Shown one piece after another: positions 1 through 11,310 of a stretch of 64,000 nucleotides of DNA. Numbering within the stretch: position 1 is the first letter of the stretch; each line of letters starts with the position of its first letter. The position numbers and the translations under genes are program-made. Under the pieces are notes generated by a model. The model searched no databases, had not been told where the DNA came from, and saw only the letters and a list, made by a program, of their open reading frames with translations. Source of the stretch: Melanocharis versteri (taxonomy: Eukaryota; Chordata; Aves; Passeriformes; Melanocharitidae). Location: assembly GCA_013397845.1 (NCBI GenBank), contig VZTG01005243.1, positions 370,229 to 434,228 of the forward strand, read 5' to 3'.

Positions 1-1356
1 CTTTAGCAAGGTCTCAAGACCAGACCAAGAGCTCAGACAGGGTTTACAAGCCTCCCACAGCACTGATGAGAGGCAGCAACACCTTTCTGCTGTGAGTCTC
101 AGACCTCTTTTGGCAGCTGTAAAAATCAGTTTTCTCTGCTGTCCCTTCATGGAGACCTCCTACAGAGATGGCAACATGTCCTCCTGGGCATGGTAGCTTT
201 GCCCTGTGGACATTCCCATCCAGAAATAAATTCAGTGAACAGTTGTGCTACGGTGGTGAATTCTCTAGTCACACAATGCTAAATGTAAATTGATATCCCA
301 CAACAAGATTGCCAAGGAGACCAGCAATTTAGAAGAATTCAAAGCCATATACCAAAGGCAAAGGGAAAACAATGTATTTAAGTACTTGGTCAAGCTGAAA
401 TTCAGTTTATGCACTCTGTCTTCATCTCCAGTATTACACAACCTTAAAAGTGAAAAAAAAAAAAAGCTGCTAGGAGCAGGCACATTTGGAATAGAATTGA
501 TTCTGTTGTTATTCCATCCAGTGTACGGAATCAGTGCAATCAAACAATCAGCTGGAAGTCCAGAAAAAATTTAAAGCCATCAGTATAATAAGATGATTTC
601 AGCAGATCGCTCAAATAACAGCTCATCAAATCAGCAGAATAGAGAAATATTTGTACAGGACATTTACTCTCCAAATCTCCCTTTTTTTTCCTTTTTTTTT
701 TTTTAAGGATAGTAAGAGCAATACTCCTAGTAAAAAAGATTTCTTTTGTCACATTTCATGGAAGTCTAATTTCAGAAGCCACTCTTCTCTTAATGTAACT
801 TGAAATGCCTGAAATTGAGGCTGTTCCTTGGCCACAAGAGCAGAAAGGCATTTCTCAAATTCATTATTTCTAATGTGTGTGTGTACACACATATATTGAT
901 ATGATATACATGAGTCTGTACCAGCAGGTCTAGTGCTTGCAAAATGCAGTCATATTCACATCTCCTACACTTGATTACAATGAAAAATTTATTGCATCTT
1001 ACTTCACAGAGGATTTGTAACTGCCTGGATTTGTCAAAACTATGTGTACTTTAATAACTGAAACTCAATCACATCCGAATCACAAACGGATAAACATAAA
1101 AATAAACGTAAACATCATCAAATAGAATTGCTCTTTGCCCATTTGACAATACGCTCGATGCCAACAGGTGGTGAGTGATGGTACAAAGATTCATATCTTG
1201 GCACCTCCTCTCTTCCAAACCCTAGAAAAAAGCCCAAGTGATGCTCACCCTACGCAGACACCAGCATTGATGCAGAGGAAAAACTTTTTTCAGCCCTGAT
1301 TACATGGGACAACCAACAAAGACTGTCTTGTCTGGAATCAAGTAGAAATGGAGACT
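1..1356. other. Intron segment left of the ERV element
   Basis: AT-rich unique-looking sequence with short A and T runs (453-465, 680-704) and the GT/AC microsatellite. No exon, RNA gene or repeat family is recognised. Confidence 0.5.
874..896. repeat. (GT)n/(AC)n palindromic microsatellite
   Basis: A GT run is followed directly by an AC run centred on GTAC, giving the 14-bp perfect palindrome TGTGTGTACACACA at 878-891, then ATATAT. Confidence 0.75.
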
Positions 1357-1933
1357 TGTACTGGTTTTGATTGGGACAGAGTTAATTCAGAGTGTTGTAC
1401 ATGGGGCTGTGTTTTGGATTTGTGCTAGAAACAGCATTGATAGCACAGGAATTTCATTATTGCTGGGCAGGGCTTACACACGGTCAAGGCCCTTCCTGCT
1501 CCTCACCCCACCCCACCAACAAGGAGTCAGGGGGTGCACACAGAGTTGGGAGGGGACACAGCCAGGACAGCTGATCCCAGATGACCCAATGGATATCCCA
1601 GACCATACAGAGTCATGCTCTGTTCATAAATCCGAGGAAGAAGGAAGAAAGAGGGGACGTTTGGAGTGATGGTGCTTGTCTTCCCAAGTCACTGTTCCTC
1701 CTGACGGAGCCCTGTTCTCTTGTGGATGGCTGAACACCTGCCCACGGGAAGCAGTGAATGAATTCCTTATTTTGCTTTGCTTATGTGTGCAGCTTTTGCT
1801 TTACCCATTGAACTGTCTTTACCTCAACTTGAGAGTTTTCTCGCTATTTCTCTTCTAGTTTCCCCCTGCCCCATTCCACTGGGGGAAGATGAGCCACGTG
1901 GAGCTGGGTTATCAGTGGAGTTAAACCATGACA
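1357..1933 (+). mobile_element. 5' LTR of the ERV element
   Basis: It begins TGTACTGGTTTTGATTGGGA and ends GTTAAACCATGACA, so it has TG...CA termini. Its length of 577 bases and its blocks (GCTGGGCAGGGCTTACACA, GGGAGGGGACACAGCCAGGA, GGTGCTTGTCTTCCCAAGT) match the solo LTR at 36406-36988, showing one family. The TATA-like site seen in that copy is decayed here to TTCATAAATC, so promoter activity is unlikely. Confidence 0.8.
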
Positions 1934-3030
1934 GTCCTTTCTCATGCCCAACATGGGGCTCAAAGAGCTCAAGATAACAACAGATTTGATTGAAACATGC
2001 TAGATTGAATTTATAGCTGTTACTGCTGATTAGCTATTAATTGGCAGACTCCTGTGCTTGCCATGGGGCTTGCTTCCCTCACTGGATATTCGAGTCTGGT
2101 GCTCGTTAGTGAGTGCTTTTTGCTTTCACTGCGTGCTGTCCTGCCGTGTGGCTTATCATCTTACTCTGCTGTGCCTGGGAACATTCTGATAGCAGCAACA
2201 GCGATGCAACCGGGCTGGCAGACGGCCAGGGCATTGCTGCTGCTTCTGTGCTGCTGTACTGGACAGGCTGGGACCCCTGACTGAGCTCCAGCCAACGTGG
2301 TGGTGGGTGAGCCCACACGGAAGCAGGACACCCCAAAGTGTTGGCAGCCATGAACGTGTCCACACCAGCAGGTCCATCTCAGTTACGCCGGTGCCGCGGT
2401 TGTGGCCCACGGGGAACAGGGGCACCTCCAGGTGACCGTGGCTGTGGGTAAGTCTGCACCACTGCAGGTACAGCCCTGGGAGAGGCTGTGGCTCACAGAT
2501 AAGGCTCCACGTGGAGTAGATACACCCTCAGGGACATCACTGTGAGGATGAGGGCAAGCCAGAGCAGGAGCAAAGGGAAGAGTTCATTACGATGTCAAAC
2601 CCTGGCCCAAAGGCACCAGACTTGGAGGTTGTAATGGAAATACCTTTAAATTGTTGTAAGCCGTGATTTGAGTTGTTCAAGGGATTACTACAGCCTTGGA
2701 GAAGCCTTACAAGAAGCAACCTGACCTAAGCTGGCTTTGGTGCCCAAAAGTTCCGCACAACACACCACCTCTCCTCTCCCAAGTGAACACCATGACAGAC
2801 GGAGCCCAAAGTCATGAACTAAATGAACTCAACTCAACATTTGATGGACATTTGTGCACATTTTATGGGAATTCTATGGACATTCTACAGGGGTGGTCCA
2901 CAGACTAGAGAAATGACACCTGTGTTTTATATCAAAAGATAGGAAGAGGGTGGTTAAAGAGATTTTATTGGGTAGGGTGGCACCTGAGCATGGTGTAAAT
3001 GGTATGGAATAAGGGATGGAGAATCTGCTG
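1934..3030 (+). mobile_element. Non-coding internal region of the ERV element
   Basis: About 1.1 kb between the two LTR pieces. Open frames are at most 89 codons and none resembles gag, protease, reverse transcriptase or env. A moderately GC-rich block at 2180-2480 is followed by AT-richer sequence. Confidence 0.6.
1942..1959 (+). mobile_element. tRNA-Lys-like primer binding site remnant
   Basis: TCATGCCCAACATGGGGC lies 8 bases after the 5' LTR. It matches 14 of 18 bases of the tRNA-Lys(1,2) primer site TGGCGCCCAACGTGGGGC used by betaretrovirus-like (class II, ERVK-type) elements. The position and match support the LTR call and suggest a class II relationship rather than ERVL. This is one short motif, so the class is tentative. 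Confidence 0.55.
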
Positions 3031-3231
3031 TTCCTCCCCTGCAAAGTGGTGAATGAATTCCTTGTTTGGCTAGTGACACATGCTTAGCTTTTTTTTACCT
3101 ATGGAACTGTCCTTAGCTCAATCCACAAATTTTCCCACTCTTACTCTTTCCAACTGCCTTCCCCATCCTGTTGCAGGGCATGAGAGAACAGCTGTGTGGG
3201 GATCAGTTGCCAGCAGGATTAAACCACAACA
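3031..3231 (+). mobile_element. 3' LTR fragment (3' half only)
   Basis: From CTGTTCCTCC onward the sequence follows the 3' half of the LTR: GTGGTGAATGAATTCCTTGTTTGGCT, the ACCTATGGAACTGTCC block, TTTTCCCACTCTTACTCTTTCC, and a terminal GGATTAAACCACAACA. The U3-side half is missing, so the deletion breakpoint is near 3030. The left border is approximate. Confidence 0.7.
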
Positions 3232-3649
3232 AAACCATTATTACTCTTCACTCACTTCAAGTACTTTCTCCTTCTCATCATACATCTTCATCATTTACCC
3301 AGTTTTGGACTGAGTGCTTTTGTTAAAGGGTTTATTATAGGGTAATTTGAAACAAGTATATTATTCTCACATTATGCCTAATTGCATTAGCTTCAGATGT
3401 GTCCTCTAAGTATGATTTACATTTTGAAAGATGTCTAAGACTCTTTTCTATCATCTCCTTTAATGAGATCCAATCTCTGAGGCCTTTTTCTCTTTCTGAC
3501 TTCTTCATTTTGTGAATTTTCTTTCTCTTGGAGATACTGAATTTCTATGAAACCTCCCTGAGAATCTTTGACGCTAACAGTGAGATGGCACTAAATCAAT
3601 AAAACACTAAATAAAATAACCATAATTAATAGTATTTTCATTTCCTACC

Positions 3650-3865
3650 CTTTTTATTCCTTAAATCTCGAAGTGGTTTGCAAAGGAAGGCAAATATTAT
3701 TACATTTAACTGATGAAAAAAACCAGAGGCAGAGACAGACCAAACATCCCGCATTAAATCCCAAATATCGTAGGGACAGTGAGACCCATTAGGAGAGAAG
3801 ACAGGTTCCTGCCTGAGGTGATGGGGCTGCACAATAAAAACAGTAATAGACACCAACTTCATCTT
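3650..3865 (-). mobile_element. MIR-type SINE fragment
   Basis: The plus strand reads AATCTCGAAGTGGTTTGCAA, then AATATTATTACATTTAACTG, then a diverged counterpart of the antisense MIR core (ACAGATGAGGAAACTGAGGC). The order matches the 3'-to-5' layout of amniote MIR. It is highly diverged, and the borders are approximate. Confidence 0.55.
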
Positions 3866-6449
3866 TTAGCCTCTAACTTTCTCAGCACATTATTTTTTTT
3901 AAGCCATTCAGTAACTGTTAATAGGTGACAAGCTCATCAAACCATTGAAATTATGTAACTTCCAAACCTGTCAGGTTGAAGAATTGTTCTTCCCACAACC
4001 CCATTACTTTTAGTAGCTACTTCCAAACCAGCTGCCTGTGTGGGAGCAATTGAGGAGTCACCTCAGCCAAACAACTCTTCCAATACACTCCTTCACAAGT
4101 ATTAAGTCAGCAAGGCCTATTGGGTGACCATTTTTTGATTTGTGAGATCCTGGCTGGATTTATCACATCGTTCAGAGAAATTCACAGGTAATATCTGGAA
4201 CATTTCAGGCCTCAAACATTTCCAGGAAAAAGCCAAAAGGAGAAAACATTCACGTTATGGCGCAGAAATTCCAAATCTCAACGTCACTGAGTACACTGAG
4301 ATTTCTCCACACCCTGTGCAGATGGTATGAATGACAAAGTGGGATTAATAACTGGGAATGCCACCGGCATCCACAAAAGGCAACATGACACTGAACAAGC
4401 ACGAGGGAGACGCTGACAGCGCCAAAAGGAACAGCTCTATTTCACAACCCTTATCTCACTGTAATTAATTTTGAAGCAAGCTATCTTTCCCCGCGACACT
4501 TCCGCACAACTCCCAGCTCAGAGAACGCGACCCCGGGAGCCTACCAAAGAAAGATGTAAAATAAGCTCTCCCGGGTCAAATTCCTCATGGCACGTGGTTT
4601 GATTACATAGGAAAGATGCCCTGGTCTGCCTGCCTCAAGTTGTTTTAGCTGTTCAACAATTTTTGTTTCTGGGTAGATGCTGCCAGATTAACATAAACCC
4701 AAATGTGATCATTTTACTCAAAATTTGTAAACAAACTAATAGCAAAGCAAACCATACTTATGAAGCTTCCTCCAACCCTGCCCTAACACCAATTTCCACA
4801 CAGGTTTCTACATCAGTCTGCTTCTGAAATTAGTTTGAGTTAGCTTGTATAATGCTGAAAAATTTGGAAGGAAAATCCAAAGTCCATCTGCAAGCCTTAG
4901 GCCATGTTCACCATGTTACCAACACCATTTTTTCCAATTTACAATAACTTTCTGTTGAGCTGAGTGGGTATGCCAGACTTTCCAGGGCCATGACTCTCAT
5001 GAATCACCTGTTGAGCATGAAAATGAGCATTTACCTATTATTTATGTATGCAAAATTACATTTCCTGCCTGTCTCCATGAGGCATGGTGTGACTCCTGGC
5101 AGCGATGTGTTTTTCAGGAGCTCCAAAATATCTTAAGGGCAAAAAGATCACATTTTATTTATATTTTTTTTCTCTTTCTCTAGATTATGTAAGAACAACT
5201 ATTTCAAAGCATGCAACACCGAAAGTGAGTGGAGGGAAGATAAAAATGGGAAAGGAGATAACAGCATAACTCAGAACCCTCACATGCTACATGAGATAAG
5301 CACAAAGCCCTGTGCCACCACAGCCCTTCCTCCAAAGCAAGGCCCATGAAAGACCCGGGGGGCCCCAAACTGGACCAACCCCACACTACCAATTTCCTTA
5401 GAAAATTCAGGTGGTCAGTCTAATCTCGGTCTTCTTTCACACTCATGGACAAACAGAAGCACAAATCAGGAGAATCAATCAATGAATATTCATGGCTGAA
5501 CAAAACACCAACATCTCTCTTTTACCAATGACAAAAACATGAGGAGAACATTAAGAATGTCTGCAAAAGCTGAGATATAGGTCCTTGTCCTTCCTTTCCT
5601 GCCAAGCAGTAGCTTGTCTGGGACTGAACAGGTTTACAGGCAGAAAAGCACCAATCTAGATCCTGAAAAAAAGTGAAGATCAGTTTCAAGAGCAGCATCT
5701 GCAAGTACACAGTCTGTGTGTGAGCTTCTCTTGGCCATGAAAATCCAGTGTCAACCTGGCAGCTGATGACCCTCTTTATTTTCTACAATCCTCTAGAACA
5801 CAGAAGTGCAAGAATGAACATTCAGCTTCCTCAACCCATTATCTCAAACAGGCTAGGCTGTGTCAGAATTAGCAAAGCACTCAGGGCTGCATGCAGCCAA
5901 GCCCCCAGAAATACCAGGCAAATCAGATACAAGGAATATAAGGGGCAATGCCTTATTTTCTGCAGATTAATGAGTACAGAAGGGAAAAACAGGATAGTTT
6001 ACATCCTCTTTCTCCTATTCCCTTAGAAGAACCACGGACCAAAGAAGAGAATTCATATTTACATCCTGTAAATAAATGAGAGGCCAATGCGTTCTTAGGC
6101 AATCTGCAGTATGAAATAGCTTCTCTGGACAGCTTTCAGGCCTTATCAGTTTGGCAGAACTGTTTGATACACTTGGGACATGTGTTCCGGCTGAAGTGTG
6201 CCATAGGATGCTGATAATTCACTCTGTCCCAATGTGTAAAACATTCTCCCTACCTCTGACACTCCACCAATGACATCCCCTTGATGACAGATATTTGTCC
6301 AGTTGCCCTGGTTTAAAAAAAGTCCCGTCTTCCAATACAACTCTTTGGTAAATGCACTGGGAAAACTAAATTATAAACGTCAACATTGTTCACTCAGGAA
6401 AAAAACCCAACCAAAAATAACCACGTAAACTTCTGTTAGATAACAACAA

Positions 6450-6655
6450 TATCAGAAAAAGTCATGGTAAGAGATTGGCCAGGACATTTAGGATCACAAC
6501 CTAGTTCTGATTCACTCTTGTTTTGCTGAGTGATTCTGTACCTTCTGGGTGTTTCCCCATGTGTAGACTATAAATAAAGAAAGGTACTTTCATGGATCCC
6601 TTGGAGATCATAGTATGAAAAGAGCTGGATAAGAGCTGTGCTATTACTTTTTTGC
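6450..6655 (+). mobile_element. MIR-type SINE fragment (sense)
   Basis: The sense core GTTTCCCCATGTGTAGACTA is followed by a tail, TGGAGATCATAGTATGAAAA then GAGCTGGATAAGAGCTGTGC TATTAC. These match the MIR sequence TTTCCCCATCTGTAAAATGG and the amniote tail GAGATCTACTGATGAAAAGCGCTATATAAG in the same order and spacing. This is one of the clearer MIR matches in the window. Confidence 0.72.
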
Positions 6656-7044
6656 ACTGAACTTCCCTGTTTTGCTTGATCTGAATTATCTCTCATTCAC
6701 AAGTCATTATGTGGTGTGACTTGGAGGAGGACGCTGAGACTGTCTGTGGGATATTGCCCAAAGGCACAATATCAGAGCTCAGCCTGTTAAAAAAAAAAAC
6801 AGATTCTAAGGGGATAGAAGTACAACAGAGCTGTACTTCATTAACAAAAAACCATTGACTTGTACCTGAGAAAATCTGCTGGAAATGATCACAGTATTAC
6901 CAGGAAAGTTATATTCACTGTGTACTCTTACTCCCCTTTTAAAAAATTAGTGAGATTGCATGACTACCTCTTCTTACTAGGAACTGGTGGGTGCTCAACA
7001 CTTAGGAAAAACTGGCCTGAAGTTTTACATCACCATGTTTGGAA

Positions 7045-7180
7045 GGGAAGGAGGGTCTTGTGGTTAGAAGACTGAATTCAAGACACCTGGCTCCAAATCC
7101 CATTTGGTTACAGGTCTGCCCTTGGTCTGGCACTGAAAGTTCTTTGGGACACAGATTCTCCTTTCACATTTATTTGCAGC
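7045..7180 (+). mobile_element. MIR-type SINE fragment (5' part, sense)
   Basis: GGTCTTGTGGTTAGAAGACT, GACACCTGGCTCCAAATCCC and CCCTTGGTCTGGCACTGAAA follow the MIR 5' half (TAGTGGTTAGAGCA, ACCTGGGTTCGAATCCC, CCTTGGGCAAGTCACT). The tRNA-like head and core are recognisable; the 3' part is lost in noise. Confidence 0.6.
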
Positions 7181-10100
7181 AATGGGCTTTAATTTCATGT
7201 GGCTCTCCATGCACAACTTTAATTTGAGTTAAATTTGCAAGCAGTACACACAAATGTGAGCACTAGCATTCCTGAAGAAAGTGTCAATCTACTATGTTTC
7301 CATCATGTGCATCAAAATGCCAAGCACAAATTTCTCTATTTCCGACATCCTTGGAAAGATGAAGAGTAATAGTAAGATATTGAATAATATGATTCATATT
7401 CCTGTTATTAAAAATAATTAAATATAGGGCTCTCCAAGAAGGGAAATTAGTGCAACTATGAAATTAATCAGTGAAGCTTCTGAAGTAAATGGATAGGTTA
7501 TTACAGAGCAGCACTGAAGCAGGTTTAAGAGTTCTTTTCACAAACCTTTTTATGAAAAAAATGGATACTTCTCGATAAAATCGCATCTTCTCTACATTTT
7601 TACCATATATAAAGAAGAAAAAAAAAAAGACTTTCAATAGTCTTCATTATCAATTAAAACCCACCTAAAAATGAGGCCTATAAAATATTCACTGTTCTTA
7701 CGACTAAGCAAGGAAATGAGTTTTCCATCCTAAAGGGCTTATGCCATGGCAACAAAATTATCCTTCATATAAACCCAACAAAATCAATAGATTTACAGAT
7801 AAACTTGTCTTCAGCTTCCTAGAAAGTTTCTGCTTCCCAAAGAAGGCTGATTTCCCTAAATGTTGCTGAACAGCTTCTCCCCTGGGACTGCACTATTTTT
7901 GCTCAACACAGTGACAGATGCCCGTTTCTCCACCTGACTGACACTCCTGCCCCTCACGTGGTTCAGTACATTCCCAGCAGCCTCCCCACATCATTTTCCA
8001 CCCAGGATGCTACACCCAGGTTGATGAGAAACCCAACTCTGCAGAAACACTTCACAGCTAAATTCCCTCCCTTGTGCAATCCCAAGCAAGCAGATTTCCC
8101 ATCGGGAACGCTGCTGGGACATGGGCATGGGTTCCTCTCCTTGACCCCACAATGGTGGCTGCTGTAAGAGCAGCTCAAGTCCCATCAGTGCCCCACGGCA
8201 CACAGAGTGAGTGCCCACTTTATGGTACGTGTCTGTGCAGGTTTGATACGGTTCTTACACATCAGCCTCCTGCTCTTTGCAGAAAATGCCACTTCGGTGA
8301 CACCCACCCCTGCAGAAGTGTCAGTTCACAGGGGAACGAAAGCTCCAAGCAGAGAAATGCCAGAGCTCTGGGCTCACAAGCACAGAGCTGATCCTTATTA
8401 TCACACAGCCAAGCTGCAGCAACTCCAGACATCCCTAGGCTTCCTGCATCCATGCGAAGGAGATTTGCTATTAAAAGTACAGGTCTCTGGGACCACTGTC
8501 AGCCATTTTTCTTGTGGCCATGGCAGACCAGGGCTCTGCTTCCTCCTTGGAAGCCACATCTCAGGGCTCACTGTCCCCGGTAAATCCATCCCCACCCCTG
8601 ACTGCTCCTTCCAGAAAGCACAAGCCTGTCCCCAAAAATACTGGAAGCAATCAGGCTCAAAATGTCTCAGTAGTTGAACCAAGGGAAACTCCACTGCACT
8701 CCATTAGCCAAATGCAGACTTAGTAGGGATGTTTATGTCTGAAGTCAAACATTTTTTCAGGTCCCAACTGCTGGGGGCTGATCCAACACTTCAAAACCTA
8801 TCTGGAAAAATGGGAGTTTCAAAGAGCAGCCCAAATCAGGAATCAGAGCATAGAGCTCTCCTAGGTCCTGGTCAGGTCTCAGCTGCCTCAGCCAGGAACA
8901 GCCTCACTCCCAGAGCCCAGGCACCCTCCATCGCCAGGCAAGTAGAATAAAACATACATGGCAAGAAAGGGAAACAAACTGCTGTGACAGTACATTCCAA
9001 CAGCTAACGCTGTCTTATGTTTTCCAGTATCAGTTTATGTACATACAGACTGTATACATATACAGATTTACAGACTTGTATAATACATGCTGTATTTCAG
9101 AATACTCATTATCAGCAAAGCAGTTATATAAAATATATATATATGGAAGGAAAATTAATGTCCTGCAAAAGAATACAGAACAGCCTAAATATACAAAGCT
9201 CATCACTTCAGCCCTTGTGGATGGGCCCATCTGGGACAGGTAGATGGCAAAAGACCTTCATCAGAGGTGAACCTGGTCCTCTGTGTAGTACAAAAACGCC
9301 CAGCAATCACTTCCCTCTCTGTCCTGGTACATTGGGTGCTTTGTTGTGTGGGGCTTTTTGGCTACTCCAGACTTGTTTCCTACACAGTCAGTTCCAAATC
9401 TCACTTCTCACAGAATATGTGTGGATTGAAAGTGGATCCTTGAACAATCCCAGCCCAAGGAGCACCTCTCCTTTACTCTCTCTGACCCTGAAGAAGGGGA
9501 AGCTGGCACTGCTGGGACTCTACACCCAGACAAGATCTGGCACAGCAATAAACATCTGTGGCCACAGAGCTTTCTCTGGGTGACAAGATCTGAATGTCAC
9601 CACGGGAGCAAGTCAGTCTCAAGGATGACACACGTAGGCTCCCACATCATTCCTGAATTATAATATCTTGCTGGGAGAGACAGAAGGAACAGATAGATAG
9701 ATGCAAGTGGACAGTTTAAAACTGCTAATACTCAGGACTAGGGTCTGCTCTCTGCAGCAGCTGCAAAAGAGGGTATGAGGGTATCTGATCACTATGAAAT
9801 ACCAGGACTGGGGCTTAGCCTCTCTTAAGGCTCAACAGAGATGTATTTTTTCCACACTGTCCTGCTGGGCTCCTGGTTCAGGACAGAAGGAAAGCAAGCA
9901 AAAATTCTCAATTGAAATGCTATGCCTTAAAAGCTCAAAAGACCACCAGTGAACAGAGAGAACCCAAACAGTATTTATTTGCCTAAACTCTTGATTTTAA
10001 ATTTTCTGATGAGTTCTCTGTGAACTAAAATTCAATATTTCTTTCCTTTTTTTTACTTCCTATACAGAGAATCCTTAAAGGAGGAAGGGAGAGCTCCAAA

Positions 10101-11234
10101 GTTTGCACTCATTGATACTTTGCAGTGAAACTGCACACACAGAATATGCATGACAAGAGACCTTTAGAGGTGATTCTTACCCAGCATTCAAGTATCTTTT
10201 TAAAAGAATACAAAAAGACTCTTTCCTGAGACACTTTACCTGGAAAAGATTCAATTTTTCTGGCATCAGCATGAAAAAATGCAAACTCCCAGAGCAGTCC
10301 ATGATGCAGCTCTCTGTAGGTAGGGCTGGGATGTACAAACCCACTCTGAAATTCTGCATTTACAGACCGCTGTTCACCCCAAAACACTCTCTGAACTGTA
10401 GCACTTACTGCTTAAAGTGCAACACCAACAGAACAGTGATGACTAAGTGGCAGAGATCCCAAAAACTTGGTCTAACCTCTATTACCACCTGAAATGTCAT
10501 CTTAATCTATATTTCACGGAAAAAACTTTGTCACCTTGATTCGGCCATTGGCATGCCTAGAGGAGCCAACACCAAAACCAAGTCCCCTGACCTGTGCACA
10601 TAAATACGTGAGATTCACATAGGAGGTGGCCTCAGGTAAGTTTTATGAGGGGATGCAGATGACTGGAAATTGATTAAGCACAGGTTCAGATGGAAGAGGC
10701 TGCCCAGAGCCCACAAAGGCAGTGCTATAGGGTAGAAGAGCTCGTCATCCCTCTTCCCAAAACTCCATTTTGGAGATGGAGCCCACCTAGCAATTTGGGA
10801 GGAGGAACTGGTGCTAGTCACGGTCCCTGATTTGCAGATCATCTTTTTTTATTTGATTTTTGAACCCCTATGAGTCTCTCATGCAAAATGCATAACCACG
10901 TTTGCTCTTGCTGCATCGTACTTGGCTTATTATTTATGGGCAGACTTTGCCTTTCCTCACATCAATAACCACTCACATCATGAGTAGCTATTGGTTAAAT
11001 CAATGCCACTCACATCAGCAGCTGCCTTGAAGGCGGATTCAGCTGACAGCCAGCCAAGCAGGGCTGGGAGCCTGTCTCTGCTCAGGTGCTTCATGAAGGA
11101 CCACAAGCACTACAGAAAGGAATTGATAATTACAGAATGTGGCAGCTCCTGGGACGTGGGGTGGTGGAAAGGAGGCTGGAACACCAACATTTTCACTTGC
11201 TTTTCCTATCCAATTACTTCGTGACTTAGTAGTT

Positions 11235-11310
11235 GTTTTTCTATGTCCTGTCTATTTAGATCACAAACTCTGTAGGGTGGGAACTGTCTCTTACTACGAA
11301 GCTGAAGAAA
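11235..11310 (+). mobile_element. L2/MIR-type 3' tail fragment
   Basis: GTCTATTTAGATCACAAACT, then CTGTAGGGTGGGAACTGTCTCTTACTA, resembles the conserved TTAGATTGTAAGCTC...GGGCAGGGACTGTCTCTTACTA segment of old amniote L2-like elements. It is short and diverged. Confidence 0.55.

Larger units (their letters stand above)
1357..3231 (+). mobile_element. Short non-coding endogenous-retrovirus element with truncated 3' LTR
   Basis: A 5' LTR (1357-1933) is followed by a primer-binding-site-like sequence, about 1.1 kb of internal DNA with no gag, pol or env similarity in any frame, and the 3' half of a second LTR. The second LTR is recognised by shared words: GTGAATGAATTCCTT at 1753 and 3049, the ACCT..TTGAACTGTC block, and a TTAAACCA..ACA end. 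The 5' half of the 3' LTR appears deleted. The layout suggests a non-autonomous element that relied on a related virus for its proteins. No target-site duplication is visible (AGACT before, AAACC after), as expected for an old, rearranged copy. Confidence 0.75.

Noticed and set aside
8207..8677. 156-codon plus-strand open frame
   Set aside because: It begins at GTG, overlaps other frames on both strands and shows no family features.
9017..9583. 188-codon plus-strand open frame
   Set aside because: Low-complexity start region (TATA/TACA-rich), no domain, no conservation evidence; consistent with chance in 64 kb.
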